Assembly (NCBI GenBank): GCA_963827605.1
Contig: CAWHBK010000002.1
Coordinates: forward strand, 1,054,001 to 1,118,000
DNA from: DSYU01 sp963827605
GTDB lineage: Bacteria > Chloroflexota > Anaerolineae > Anaerolineales > Anaerolineaceae
Length of the DNA: 64,000 nt
Direction: 5' to 3'
Part shown: piece by piece, positions 55,252 to 63,604 of the stretch
How positions within the stretch are numbered: the stretch's first letter is position 1
Layout of the letters: each line of letters starts with the position of its first letter
Position numbers and translations under genes: made by a program
The notes under the pieces: model-generated
Told to the model about the DNA's origin: nothing
The model's input: only the letters and a program-made list of their open reading frames with translations
Database searches by the model: none

Positions 55252-57387
55252 TTACTTTCTCGGTACGAAAAGCTGAATACCCTGGGTATCAAAGTACAGC
55301 TCTTCCTGATAATATTTCAACATCGGTTCGGAGACATTCTCTACCCAGGCATTATTCTCCTCGGCAAAGCTGTACACCTCCGGGTCAATAATATCCAGGT
55401 GCTGCCGGTCCGTGACAATCAACGCAAACCGGTGGTTTATCAAATCCTGATGGAACTGGCCGAGATAGCGCTGGTTGCCCGCCATCGCCATTTCCATCAG
55501 GGTCATCAGCTCATAATCGGGAACCATCCGCACGCCTGGAACCTGTTTGAAGATCTCCAGCTGGCGCTGGGTAATAAACAAAACTTCCCCCTCTGAAGCA
55601 TGGCTCTGCACAATTTGATTGAGCTTATTCAAATCATATTCAGCCTGCGCGAAGTTGCGCTTTACGAAGGGATCGCCTATATCGAGATTCCAGATGACCG
55701 GCACAAGCACCACTGCCAGGAGCAGCAGCCACGGGCGCCAGGCACGCGGGCGGGCGCCGGTCTCGGGAGTATACCCATTCAAGCCAATCGAAGCCCCCAC
55801 CACCAGCAGCAGGACCAGATAGGCATCCATATTATGGATATTACTGCCCCCGCCGATTTTCGCGCTCACCACCAGCCCGCCCGCAAATAGAACCCCTGCC
55901 ATTCCGCTCAGGCCTAACAAGCGCAGCGGGTGCCATTCCGCCCAACCGCGCAGCCAGTTTCCGCCGATCAGGACCAGCAGCGGAGCCGAAACCAGCAAGG
56001 TAGCCGGCAGCACGCCCAGGGGAAAGGTGGGGCTGCCGCGCAGGCGGTACCAGAGTAAAGCCGAGTTAAAGCTGGTTCCAAAATCGCCGGCGTTTTCGTG
56101 CCCGGAAACGAGCACGTAGCTCGCCTGCGCTGCCAGAGCAGCCAGCCCGCCGGCCAGCCCCCAGGCCAGCACCGGCCAGAGGTAACGCATCCAATTTGCC
56201 TGCCATCCCCGCCCGAACGCGGCGGGCACGGTAGACCATGCTTTGACGCCGCTGGACGCGGCGGGCACAGCAAGTTGCGCTTTGACGCTGCTGGACGCGG
56301 CGGGCGCAGCAAGCTGTGCGATGACGCCGCTGGACGCGGCGGGCACGCAAACGGGCTTTTCCAGAAAGTACAGCGCGGTTGCCAGCATCACCGGCACCGG
56401 GATCCAGTTTACCCGGCTGATGCCTGCCCAGGCCGAGGCCAGAACGACAAAGCCCATGGTCTTCCAAAAGCGATTGCGATCGAACCCGTATAAAACCAGG
56501 CCGACGCAGACCAGCAGGTGGTAGTAGACCGGCCCCTGCAAGGTAAACAGGGCAGCCCACAGCGCAACCGCCAGGGCAACCCCGCGTCGCAGTGAAAATC
56601 GACGCGCAAGCACCAGGCCCGCGGCCAGGCTGAGCGATAACCACAGCAGCACCTGCCAGAAACGGTGAAAACCGATCTCCGCTCCCGGGACCCAGAATGC
56701 TATGCTCTGCAGCAGGTAGCGCGTAGGGTGAAGGAAGGAGAGTGGTATCTGAAAACCATACAATCCTTTGGAATACGGCAGCGAGGCATAATAATAGCGG
56801 CTGGCTTCCGACCAGGATAAAGAGAACGGGTAATTGCTGATCTCAGGTAGATATCCTAAGGCCTTTACACCGGCCGCATAAAAAATGGTGACCAGCAGCA
56901 GCGCAATGGCATATGGGATTTTCTTCCAGGCAGCCAGGAGCAGAGCGCCTATCCCCGCCGCCAGCCAGAATATCCAGACCTGTGGGGCAAAATCCACGAA
57001 GTGCTTCTGATAGCGCCACAATACGATCAGCACATACAAACCCCAGGCAGCGGCAATCCCAAGACCATTCAGCCAGCCCAACTTCGCCAGGCGCTGAGAA
57101 AGAGATCTGGCAAAGCGTGCCAGCGCCAGGTGAAAGCGCGACCACAGCAGCGCCATCAGCGCCAGTTCGGCCAGGGCAAGGCTTACCGCAATCGACAGCA
57201 GAGTCACCCATAACCACGAGTAACTGGCAACGCTGTGACCCGACTCCAACCCGCGGGTGAACAGTTTGGGCAGGCTGGCAGCCGAAAGGGTTACCAGCAG
57301 AAAAAAGAACCAGCGCGCGGCCGCCAGATCGCCAGGAACATAACCCTTCGAATCGCCAGCGGCTTTATTCAACCGGTTCGCGTCCAT
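55252..57387 (-). CDS. Large polytopic membrane protein with internal 13-residue repeats
   Basis: About 711 residues starting at ATG 57387, which overlaps the upstream GT2 gene by 23 bases; no clear ribosome binding site is seen, so the start is uncertain. It has many hydrophobic segments, and the loops SWSEASRYYYASLPYSKGLY and HPTRYLLQSIAFWVPGAEIG suggest a GT-C-like enzyme. Around residues 345-390 there is a cytoplasmic or periplasmic insert of three tandem copies of a VPAASSGVKAQLA-like unit. The C-terminal part (EGEVLFITQRQLEIFKQVPG, LIVTDRQHLDIIDPEVYSFA) is soluble. No named family is assigned. Confidence 0.65.
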   Translation of the reverse strand: MDANRLNKAAGDSKGYVPGDLAAARWFFFLLVTLSAASLPKLFTRGLESGHSVASYSWLWVTLLSIAVSLALAELALMALLWSRFHLALARFARSLSQRLAKLGWLNGLGIAAAWGLYVLIVLWRYQKHFVDFAPQVWIFWLAAGIGALLLAAWKKIPYAIALLLVTIFYAAGVKALGYLPEISNYPFSLSWSEASRYYYASLPYSKGLYGFQIPLSFLHPTRYLLQSIAFWVPGAEIGFHRFWQVLLWLSLSLAAGLVLARRFSLRRGVALAVALWAALFTLQGPVYYHLLVCVGLVLYGFDRNRFWKTMGFVVLASAWAGISRVNWIPVPVMLATALYFLEKPVCVPAASSGVIAQLAAPAASSSVKAQLAVPAASSGVKAWSTVPAAFGRGWQANWMRYLWPVLAWGLAGGLAALAAQASYVLVSGHENAGDFGTSFNSALLWYRLRGSPTFPLGVLPATLLVSAPLLVLIGGNWLRGWAEWHPLRLLGLSGMAGVLFAGGLVVSAKIGGGSNIHNMDAYLVLLLVVGASIGLNGYTPETGARPRAWRPWLLLLAVVLVPVIWNLDIGDPFVKRNFAQAEYDLNKLNQIVQSHASEGEVLFITQRQLEIFKQVPGVRMVPDYELMTLMEMAMAGNQRYLGQFHQDLINHRFALIVTDRQHLDIIDPEVYSFAEENNAWVENVSEPMLKYYQEELYFDTQGIQLFVPRK
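56221..56347. repeat. 39-base tandem repeat (three copies plus partial)
   Basis: Three adjacent 39-base units at 56221-56259, 56260-56298 and 56299-56337, then 10 bases of a fourth, differing at a few positions. They encode 13-residue units, Ala/Ser-rich, within the membrane protein gene on the minus strand. Because 39 is a multiple of three, copy number can vary without loss of frame. Confidence 0.8.
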
Positions 57388-58333
57388 TACTGGCAACTTT
57401 AATAACCTTGCGGACGGTATAGATCGGCTTGCCCTGTGATTCGTGGTAGGTACGCACAAGCAGTTCCGCGATCAGCCCCATCAAGATGGATTGGAAGCCC
57501 ATGATAAAGATCATCGTGCTCATCTGGAAAAAGGGCGAGCCCAAAACGCTAATTTCGAAAAATACGCGCCGGATGAATAAGTACAGCAGGATTGCCAGGC
57601 TGATCATAATCAAAAAGATGCCTGCCCCACCGAACAGGTAGATGGGTTTGTTTGCATAGCTGTTGAGGAACTTTACCGTCATCAGGTCGAGGATGACCTT
57701 GAACGTGCGCTCCAGACCATATTTGGCTTTGCCAAAGCGGCGCGGGTGATGATGGACAGGCATTTCGGTGATGCGCGCGCCAAACGTATTGGCATACGCC
57801 GGGATAAAACGGTGCATTTCGCCATACAGGCGAAAACCGGTGATCACTTCCCGGCGGTAGGCCTTCAGCGTACAGCCGTAATCATGCAGGGAGACACCGG
57901 TGGCCCATGAGATCAGCCGGTTGGCAATCTGGGAAGGCAGGCGGCGAGAGAAATTATCCTGGCGCTCTTTGCGCCAGCCGCTGACCACATCGTAACCGGC
58001 GGTAATTTTTTCCAACATGGCAGGGATATCGGCCGGGTCATTTTGCAGATCCGCATCCATCAGCACCACAATTTCACCATCCGAATGATCGATCCCGGCG
58101 GCAATCGCAGCGGTTTGCCCAAAGTTACGGCGCAGCTCGATTACGCGGATATGCAAGGGGTCAATCGCGGCCAACTCCTCTAAAACCTGTACGCTGTTAT
58201 CCCGGCTGCCGTCATCTACCAAGACCACCTCCCATTCCAGACCCAGCGGCGAGATTGCCTCGCAGACGGCCTGGTAGAGCAGGCGCAAGCTTTCATTTTC
58301 GTTATAAACCGGGATGACAATTGAAAGATCCAT
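57365..58333 (-). CDS. DPM1/GtrB-like family 2 glycosyltransferase
   Basis: 322 residues starting at ATG 58333. The N-terminal GT-A domain shows LSIVIPVYNENESLRLLYQA, VVLVDDGSRDNSVQVLEEL, IELRRNFGQTAAIAAGIDHS, the DxD-type motif VVLMDADLQNDP and YDVVSGWRKERQD. Residues about 230-300 form two membrane segments. This layout is that of polyprenyl-phosphate glycosyltransferases (ArnC, GtrB, DPM1) that load a sugar on undecaprenyl phosphate. It would supply lipid-phospho-sugar donors to the GT-C-type membrane transferases in this locus, a reasonable functional link though inferred. Confidence 0.87.
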   Translation of the reverse strand: MDLSIVIPVYNENESLRLLYQAVCEAISPLGLEWEVVLVDDGSRDNSVQVLEELAAIDPLHIRVIELRRNFGQTAAIAAGIDHSDGEIVVLMDADLQNDPADIPAMLEKITAGYDVVSGWRKERQDNFSRRLPSQIANRLISWATGVSLHDYGCTLKAYRREVITGFRLYGEMHRFIPAYANTFGARITEMPVHHHPRRFGKAKYGLERTFKVILDLMTVKFLNSYANKPIYLFGGAGIFLIMISLAILLYLFIRRVFFEISVLGSPFFQMSTMIFIMGFQSILMGLIAELLVRTYHESQGKPIYTVRKVIKVASNGREPVE

Positions 58334-58397
58334 TAAGTTACCTGTGGGTGATTTTGTTTCGGGATAGGAATACTGATTTCTGGTGAGACGGTTCAAA

Positions 58398-60023
58398 TTA
58401 TACTACTCCGCGCCCGCCGGAGACCGCGGTTCCCTTTGCCAGGCGGTGTATCCGCCAGCGGTCCCAGGCCCAACCACCCACCAGCACCAGCCCGCTCAAG
58501 CCAACAATCCAGGCAATCATCTGCCAGAAGGGCATTTTGAGCCAGAGATTGGTGTACCGGCCAAGATACCAGTGCGTAAAAAAGCCCAGGAAGATGGCCT
58601 CAACCGAAATCCAGCGCCATAGCCAGGCATCGTGGTGGGTAAGGGCCCAGTCGACGGCCCAGGCAGCCAGAAGAGCCATCCAAAGGATAAACAGGCTGCG
58701 GTAGCGCGGATTATCCGTTCCGTCCCCGCCGCCGCGGGCGGAAGCGATGATGATCCACAAACCAACCGTCAGCGCCAGCCAGAGGATCCGGCGGCGCTTG
58801 CAGGAATCCGCCTCTCTCCAAACGGAAAACAAACCGTAAACCAGGAAAGGAGCCAGAGCATACCAGCCCAGCGAACGGAGCACGCCAATAATTCGCGCCA
58901 GCGCAATGGTCGTTTCCGTGATTGCCGCTGGCAGAAAGGGCCGGGCCACCCCATAAATCAATAAAATCACCGCCGTTCCCAGGTCATTGGCATTGGCATT
59001 TTTAATCTGTTGATTCAGCGATCCCGAAGCCCGATTGGTGACCAGCATATCCCAGCCCGCAGAGATGCGGAACCATTCCCAGGAAAACGCCAGAACGAAT
59101 AGAATTCCCAGACCCAGCCCCACCAGACCAAGCACCCGCCAGCGCCGGTCGGCATGGCTGACCCCGTGTTCGAGCAGGAAGAGTATCCCCAGGAAACCGC
59201 CGATTGCGACTGCCACGCGGCTGGATATCAACGCCATGCCCAGCAGGCTGGCAATCAGCGCCAGCCAGGTGGATTTCTTGCGGAGGTCCCAGGCCAGGAC
59301 CGCCCATAAGCCTACCGCACTGAGCCCCACCAGGAATGGTTCGCGCATCTGGCTGCTGGCAAAATAAATCGCGTCCGGGTAAAGCACGGTTATCCAGGCG
59401 GCCAGCGCGGCTACCCGTTCATTCCAGCGCAACCGGGCGGCGCGCCACAAGAACGGCACCCCCAACGCGGCAAAAAACGAACCCAGAATGAGGATCAGGG
59501 CCGGGCGATGCGCATCCGGGCTAAGATACCGGTAGATCAGCGCGCTGAGCGCCAGCAGGCCGCCATACTGGTCGGTGGAAAACTCATCGCGGAAGGACGC
59601 CCAAAGCGGTTTTCCCGAACGGGCCAAATCCCAGGCCTGCGTGTCGCGATAATACGCATCCTTAAAAAGATACCCGGCCTGCTGCTCTTCCTCCGCGTAA
59701 CCCCACACCGGCAGCGCCAGGCTGAGTCCAATGCCGCCGGCCAGGCGCAGCAAAAAGGCCAGCGCTACCAGCCAGGCCAGCAGCCGCGCGCCGCCTGCCC
59801 GACTGCCCCACTGCCACGCCGAAAGCAAGGCAAACAGGACGGGGACCAGCAGAAAGGCTGCCGCCAGCCAGCCGTTCCAGAACAGGCCCGGGCTTACCGC
59901 CGCGACACCGGCGCTCAACACAGCGCCGGCAGCCAGCGCGATCAAAAGGCGTGCTCGAAGTCGCAGGCCGCCCGTTTCCAGTGCTTGCGCACTTAGCCGT
60001 GCACTTTGAGATGGCAAACTCAT
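58398..60023 (-). CDS. Polytopic membrane protein, GT-C/PMT-like
   Basis: 541 residues with about eleven hydrophobic segments. After the first spans comes a loop with GYAEEEQQAGYLFKDAYYRD and STDQYGGLLALSALIYRYLS, then VLYPDAIYFASSQMREPFL, which resembles the glycosyltransferase-39-like proteins in exopolysaccharide loci. A possible weak promoter precedes it (TTGGTG at 60082-60087 and TATTTT at 60060-60065, 16 bases apart). It is a candidate extracytoplasmic glycosyltransferase or polymerase; a definite family cannot be given. Confidence 0.65.
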   Translation of the reverse strand: MSLPSQSARLSAQALETGGLRLRARLLIALAAGAVLSAGVAAVSPGLFWNGWLAAAFLLVPVLFALLSAWQWGSRAGGARLLAWLVALAFLLRLAGGIGLSLALPVWGYAEEEQQAGYLFKDAYYRDTQAWDLARSGKPLWASFRDEFSTDQYGGLLALSALIYRYLSPDAHRPALILILGSFFAALGVPFLWRAARLRWNERVAALAAWITVLYPDAIYFASSQMREPFLVGLSAVGLWAVLAWDLRKKSTWLALIASLLGMALISSRVAVAIGGFLGILFLLEHGVSHADRRWRVLGLVGLGLGILFVLAFSWEWFRISAGWDMLVTNRASGSLNQQIKNANANDLGTAVILLIYGVARPFLPAAITETTIALARIIGVLRSLGWYALAPFLVYGLFSVWREADSCKRRRILWLALTVGLWIIIASARGGGDGTDNPRYRSLFILWMALLAAWAVDWALTHHDAWLWRWISVEAIFLGFFTHWYLGRYTNLWLKMPFWQMIAWIVGLSGLVLVGGWAWDRWRIHRLAKGTAVSGGRGVV

Positions 60024-60111
60024 TTATTTTCTCGTGAAAACGCCAGAAAAGGCTCGTCTAAAATAGATTGGTTGGTAGAAACACCAATCGCAATTTTACC
60101 CTACTTTTGGC

Positions 60112-61236
60112 TCACATCTCCCAGCCATCCAGCGCGCGCAGCGCCCGCGCCTGCCAGGTATACTCTTCCGCATCGCGGCGGGCCTGCTCGCCCAGCTTGC
60201 GGCGCAGGTTTTCGTCTTCCAGCAGCCGCCCGAGCGCGGCGGACCAGCCAGGCAGATCCTCAGGGGGAGCAAAAACGGCGTTCTGCTCGTTCAGCACTTC
60301 GTGGATTACCGGCAGATCGCTGCTTAGGATGGCCCGACCGGCAGCCAGGTAGTCGAACATTTTCATCGGCGAGCAGATTTCAGCCGAGTTTCCCCCGCTT
60401 GAGCCGGCAATGCTGCGCGCATAAGGCATCAGCAGCACATCCGCGGCAGCCTGGTAGCAAGGCAGGCGGCGCTGCGGCATAAAGCCGGGAAAGGTCACAT
60501 TCGCCAGCCCATCCGCTGCCGCCCGGGCGCGATAGGCTTCCACATCCTCGGCGCGCCCGCCCACCCACACAAAGGCAGTCCCGGGAAACCGCTGTGCCAG
60601 CCCAAGGAACAGATCCGCACCGCGCCCGGCATACAGGTGCCCGGCGCACAATACCGTAGCCTGCTCCTGGAAACCCAGCGCGCGACGCGCCGCGGCTGCA
60701 TCTGGCAGCTGCGCGTACTGCTCCAGATCCACGCCATTGGGCGCGATCACCACCTGCGCGGCGGGGATTGGGCCGAACGCCTTTTCCAGCTTGCCCAACA
60801 GCGCGCGCGTTATGGGCAGCAGGCGCTTCTTTCCGCGCAGCTTAAGAAAGGCGCGAAACCAGAGCGGGCCCAGCTTCCCGGTGGGCAGGTCATGAATCTC
60901 AAAAGCCACCGGCAGGCCTGCCAAAAGTCCAAATACGGCTGCCTGCCCGGTCCAGGTATATAACAACTCCGCGCCTACTTCGCGCGCGCGGCGCACGGCT
61001 GCCCAGGCAAAGTCGTTGCGTTTAAAGCGCGGGTGGGCCGGCAGCCAGGAAATTTCGAAAGGCTCCGAAAGGCCGTACAGCTCCGAAAGCATATCCCAAT
61101 CCGCACTCCGTTTCCCCGGCACCAGAAGATGCACCCGGTGACCAGCCCGGACAACGCCCTGACAGGCCTTCATCACCTGAATGCTGTTGGCGGTATCCGA
61201 GGGAATATTGGATGTCGAAATACAGGCAATTTTCAT
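60112..61236 (-). CDS. Family 4 glycosyltransferase
   Basis: 374 residues from the ATG at 61236, GT-B fold. The N-terminal domain has KIACISTSNIPSDTANSIQV and LVPGKRSADWDMLSELYGL; the C-terminal domain has QEQATVLCAGHLYAGRGADL, YQAAADVLLMPYARSIAGSS and EICSPMKMFDYLAAGRAILS, where SPMK/EYLAAG is the GT4 donor-site block. It is a cytoplasmic retaining transferase. An in-frame ATG further upstream would add about nine residues. The Wzx-type gene is 16 bases upstream. Confidence 0.86.
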   Translation of the reverse strand: MKIACISTSNIPSDTANSIQVMKACQGVVRAGHRVHLLVPGKRSADWDMLSELYGLSEPFEISWLPAHPRFKRNDFAWAAVRRAREVGAELLYTWTGQAAVFGLLAGLPVAFEIHDLPTGKLGPLWFRAFLKLRGKKRLLPITRALLGKLEKAFGPIPAAQVVIAPNGVDLEQYAQLPDAAAARRALGFQEQATVLCAGHLYAGRGADLFLGLAQRFPGTAFVWVGGRAEDVEAYRARAAADGLANVTFPGFMPQRRLPCYQAAADVLLMPYARSIAGSSGGNSAEICSPMKMFDYLAAGRAILSSDLPVIHEVLNEQNAVFAPPEDLPGWSAALGRLLEDENLRRKLGEQARRDAEEYTWQARALRALDGWEM

Positions 61237-61252
61237 AGCTTTTATCCCGTGT

Positions 61253-62630
61253 TCATCCATCCAATCCGTGTCCCAACCTCTGGCTCTCAAACCTGGATGC
61301 CCCCTCAGCCCGATTGACCTCACGCAGCCCGCGCCAGACGTTCAACCCGACCGAGATCACGAAAAATCCGGACAGCAAAGCCGCCTCAACCAGGTAGCCC
61401 GTACGCGGCAGCAACACCAGGATCAAGGCAACTTTCGCCAGCATAGTCCAGAAACTGACCCAAAATGGGTAACTGGCAAACCCCTGCGCCAGCAGCAGCG
61501 GGCGGTTCCAGAAGAAAATGTTCGCCACACTGTACCCGATCAGCATAATCATCAAGGCCGGATAGGCCGGGGCATACTCACCCAGCAGGTCAAAAGACCG
61601 GCCACTGATCGTGAACGGTTCAAACAGGACTCTATAGCCCAGGATAAGCGCTATAACAACGAAACCGGTCCAGCTGGCGGAGATCAGTGTCACCCGGTTG
61701 AGCAGCGAGCGCAGCCGCTTCCATTCACGGGCCGCAAAGGTGCGGGTGATTTCCGGGTAGGTCGTGCTGATAAAGGGGTTGATTGGCATGACCACCAGGT
61801 TGATCAACGCCAAAGCCATTTTGAAGTAACCCGCTGCCTGTGTTCCAAAGAAAAAGCTTACGATGGGTACTTCGCTGTCGCGCGCAATCATCGTTACCGT
61901 GCCGTTGAAGTTCGTGCTGAGTGAAAACCGCATTACTTCACGCCAGGGCGGTAAAACCGATAGCGGCGCGCGCCACCAATCTTTGCCAAGCGCGCGCGGC
62001 AGCCAGTAGAAAGCCACCGCGGCCGGGCCTAGCCCAAGCACGATCTTTCCGAGCAGGTAAATCCACAAAACCGTCAGCAGGTCCGCGCGGTACACGGCTG
62101 CCAGCCCCAGAAGCACCGCGACCATGCACGGTCTGGATAAAGTTGATCAGCGCCTGGCTGCGGTAGTGGTTGGTCACTTGCAGGACGCCGGTCGAGGATT
62201 CACTGATGATGCTTGCCAGGATGGAAACCCCGTAGAGGATGAACAATGGCGTCGTCGAAACGTCCCGGACCACATACCGTGCGCCAAAAGGCGCGAGCGC
62301 TGCCAGAGCGGCAAAAGCTGCGAGGGATGTGGCGGCTTCCACCAGCATCGCCGCCTTTACCGCCGCGGCAGCGCGCACGCGGTCTTCATGCGCCAGGGAC
62401 TCGCCCATGTATTTCACCACCATCTCACCCATTCGGAAAGAGAACAGGCGGTTAATATTGGATGAAAAAACAGTAATGGTGCCCAGAACCCCGAAAACCG
62501 CCGCGCCAAGCAGTTTGGCGGTCAGGATGGTAAGAACCGCGCCGAATACGTAGCTGGCAAACAGATAGGATGAATTCTTCACCACCCGGCCTAACAGCCG
62601 GTCCTGCAGCCAGCTACGCACCAAACTCAT
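61253..62630 (-). CDS. Wzx/MATE-like polysaccharide flippase, frameshifted
   Basis: The first frame runs 62630 to about 62120 and the second 62115 to 61253. Dropping one base gives 1377 nt and 458 residues, a usual length for Wzx (MVF/MATE family). Motifs are VVKNSSYLFASYVFGAVLTI, LINFIQTV followed by MVAVLLGLAAVYRADLL, and VPIVSFFFGTQAAGYFKMAL near residue 270, a Wzx/PST signature, with about twelve spans. It would flip lipid-linked repeat units. Its presence next to an ABC exporter locus is notable. The start overlaps the epimerase gene's stop by 4 bases. Confidence 0.8.
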
Positions 62631-63604
62631 TCCGTGATCACATCGCTGGCCCAGCTTCGCTCAGCCAGGTACCAGTCCACCATGCGGCGCATACCTTCTA
62701 ATAGATCGATTTGTGGCTCCCAACCCAGGATACGCCGTGCTTTAGAGATGTCCGCCAGGTTCGAGAGCATATCAGCCTTGTGGAAGGGACGGTGCTGGAC
62801 GTTGGCCTTGCAACCCGTCAGCTCTTCCAGGCGCTCGATCATCTCGTTCATGGTGATCACTTCATGTCCGCCCAGGTTTATGACTTCATATCCAAGCGGT
62901 TTCAGACCGGCAATCGTGCCGCGGGCGATGTCATCTACATAAGTGAAGCCCCGCGATTGATTACCGTCCCCGTTGAGCAGCACCGGGCGCCCTTCGCGAA
63001 TCCACTGCGCAAAGCGGAACATGACCATATCGGGCCGCCCAGCCGGACCGTAAACGGTGAAATAGCGGAAGACGGTCACATCCAAACCATACAGGTAATG
63101 ATAGGAATGGGCCATTACTTCAGCGGCCTTCTTGCTGGCAGCATACGGCTGCAGCGGCGCACTGCTGTCCGCGGTCTCCGGGGTGGGCTGGGGCGCATTG
63201 GCCCCATAGATGCTGGACGTTGAAGCCAGCACAAACTTCGGGATGTTATATTGGCGGCAGGCTTCCAGCAAGTTTAGCGTTCCGGTGGTATTGGTATCCA
63301 CAAAAGCCCACGGATCTTCTACGCTGGCGCGCACCCCGGCCCTGGCCGCCATGTTGATCACGGCATCGAATGGACCTTGTTCGGCGATCATCGGGATGAT
63401 CGTGTGCCGGTCGGCAATATCCTGTTTCATAAACAAAAAATTTGGGCGAGGGGCTAACTGAGCCAGGCGCCAATCCTTCAGATGGACATCATACGAATGG
63501 TTGAGATTATCGACTCCAACAACACGATGGCCATCATTTAACAGAAGGTCGACCACCTTGGAGCCGATAAACCCCGCCGCACCCGTAACCAGGTATTTTG
63601 CCAT
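62627..63604 (-). CDS. UDP-glucuronate 4-epimerase-like SDR
   Basis: 325 residues, extended SDR. Motifs are YLVTGAAGFIGSKVVDLLLN, VGVDNLNHSYDVHLKDWRL, AVINMAARAGVRASVEDPWA, FVLASTSSIYGANAPQPTPE and PYAASKKAAEVMAHSYHYLY (Tyr-x3-Lys). MAARAGVRASVEDP is characteristic of UDP-glucuronate 4-epimerases and related CapI/LspL enzymes. Next to a UDP-sugar dehydrogenase, a path from UDP-hexose to UDP-galacturonate (or the N-acetyl form) is likely. The stop codon region overlaps the flippase ATG. Confidence 0.83.
   Translation of the reverse strand: MAKYLVTGAAGFIGSKVVDLLLNDGHRVVGVDNLNHSYDVHLKDWRLAQLAPRPNFLFMKQDIADRHTIIPMIAEQGPFDAVINMAARAGVRASVEDPWAFVDTNTTGTLNLLEACRQYNIPKFVLASTSSIYGANAPQPTPETADSSAPLQPYAASKKAAEVMAHSYHYLYGLDVTVFRYFTVYGPAGRPDMVMFRFAQWIREGRPVLLNGDGNQSRGFTYVDDIARGTIAGLKPLGYEVINLGGHEVITMNEMIERLEELTGCKANVQHRPFHKADMLSNLADISKARRILGWEPQIDLLEGMRRMVDWYLAERSWASDVITE

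Noticed and set aside
21606..62630. Programmed +1 translational frameshifting as explanation of the many insertions
   Set aside because: The codons at the shift points have no common slippery sequence, stop-codon context or structure, and the breaks affect unrelated families. Error or mutation is simpler.
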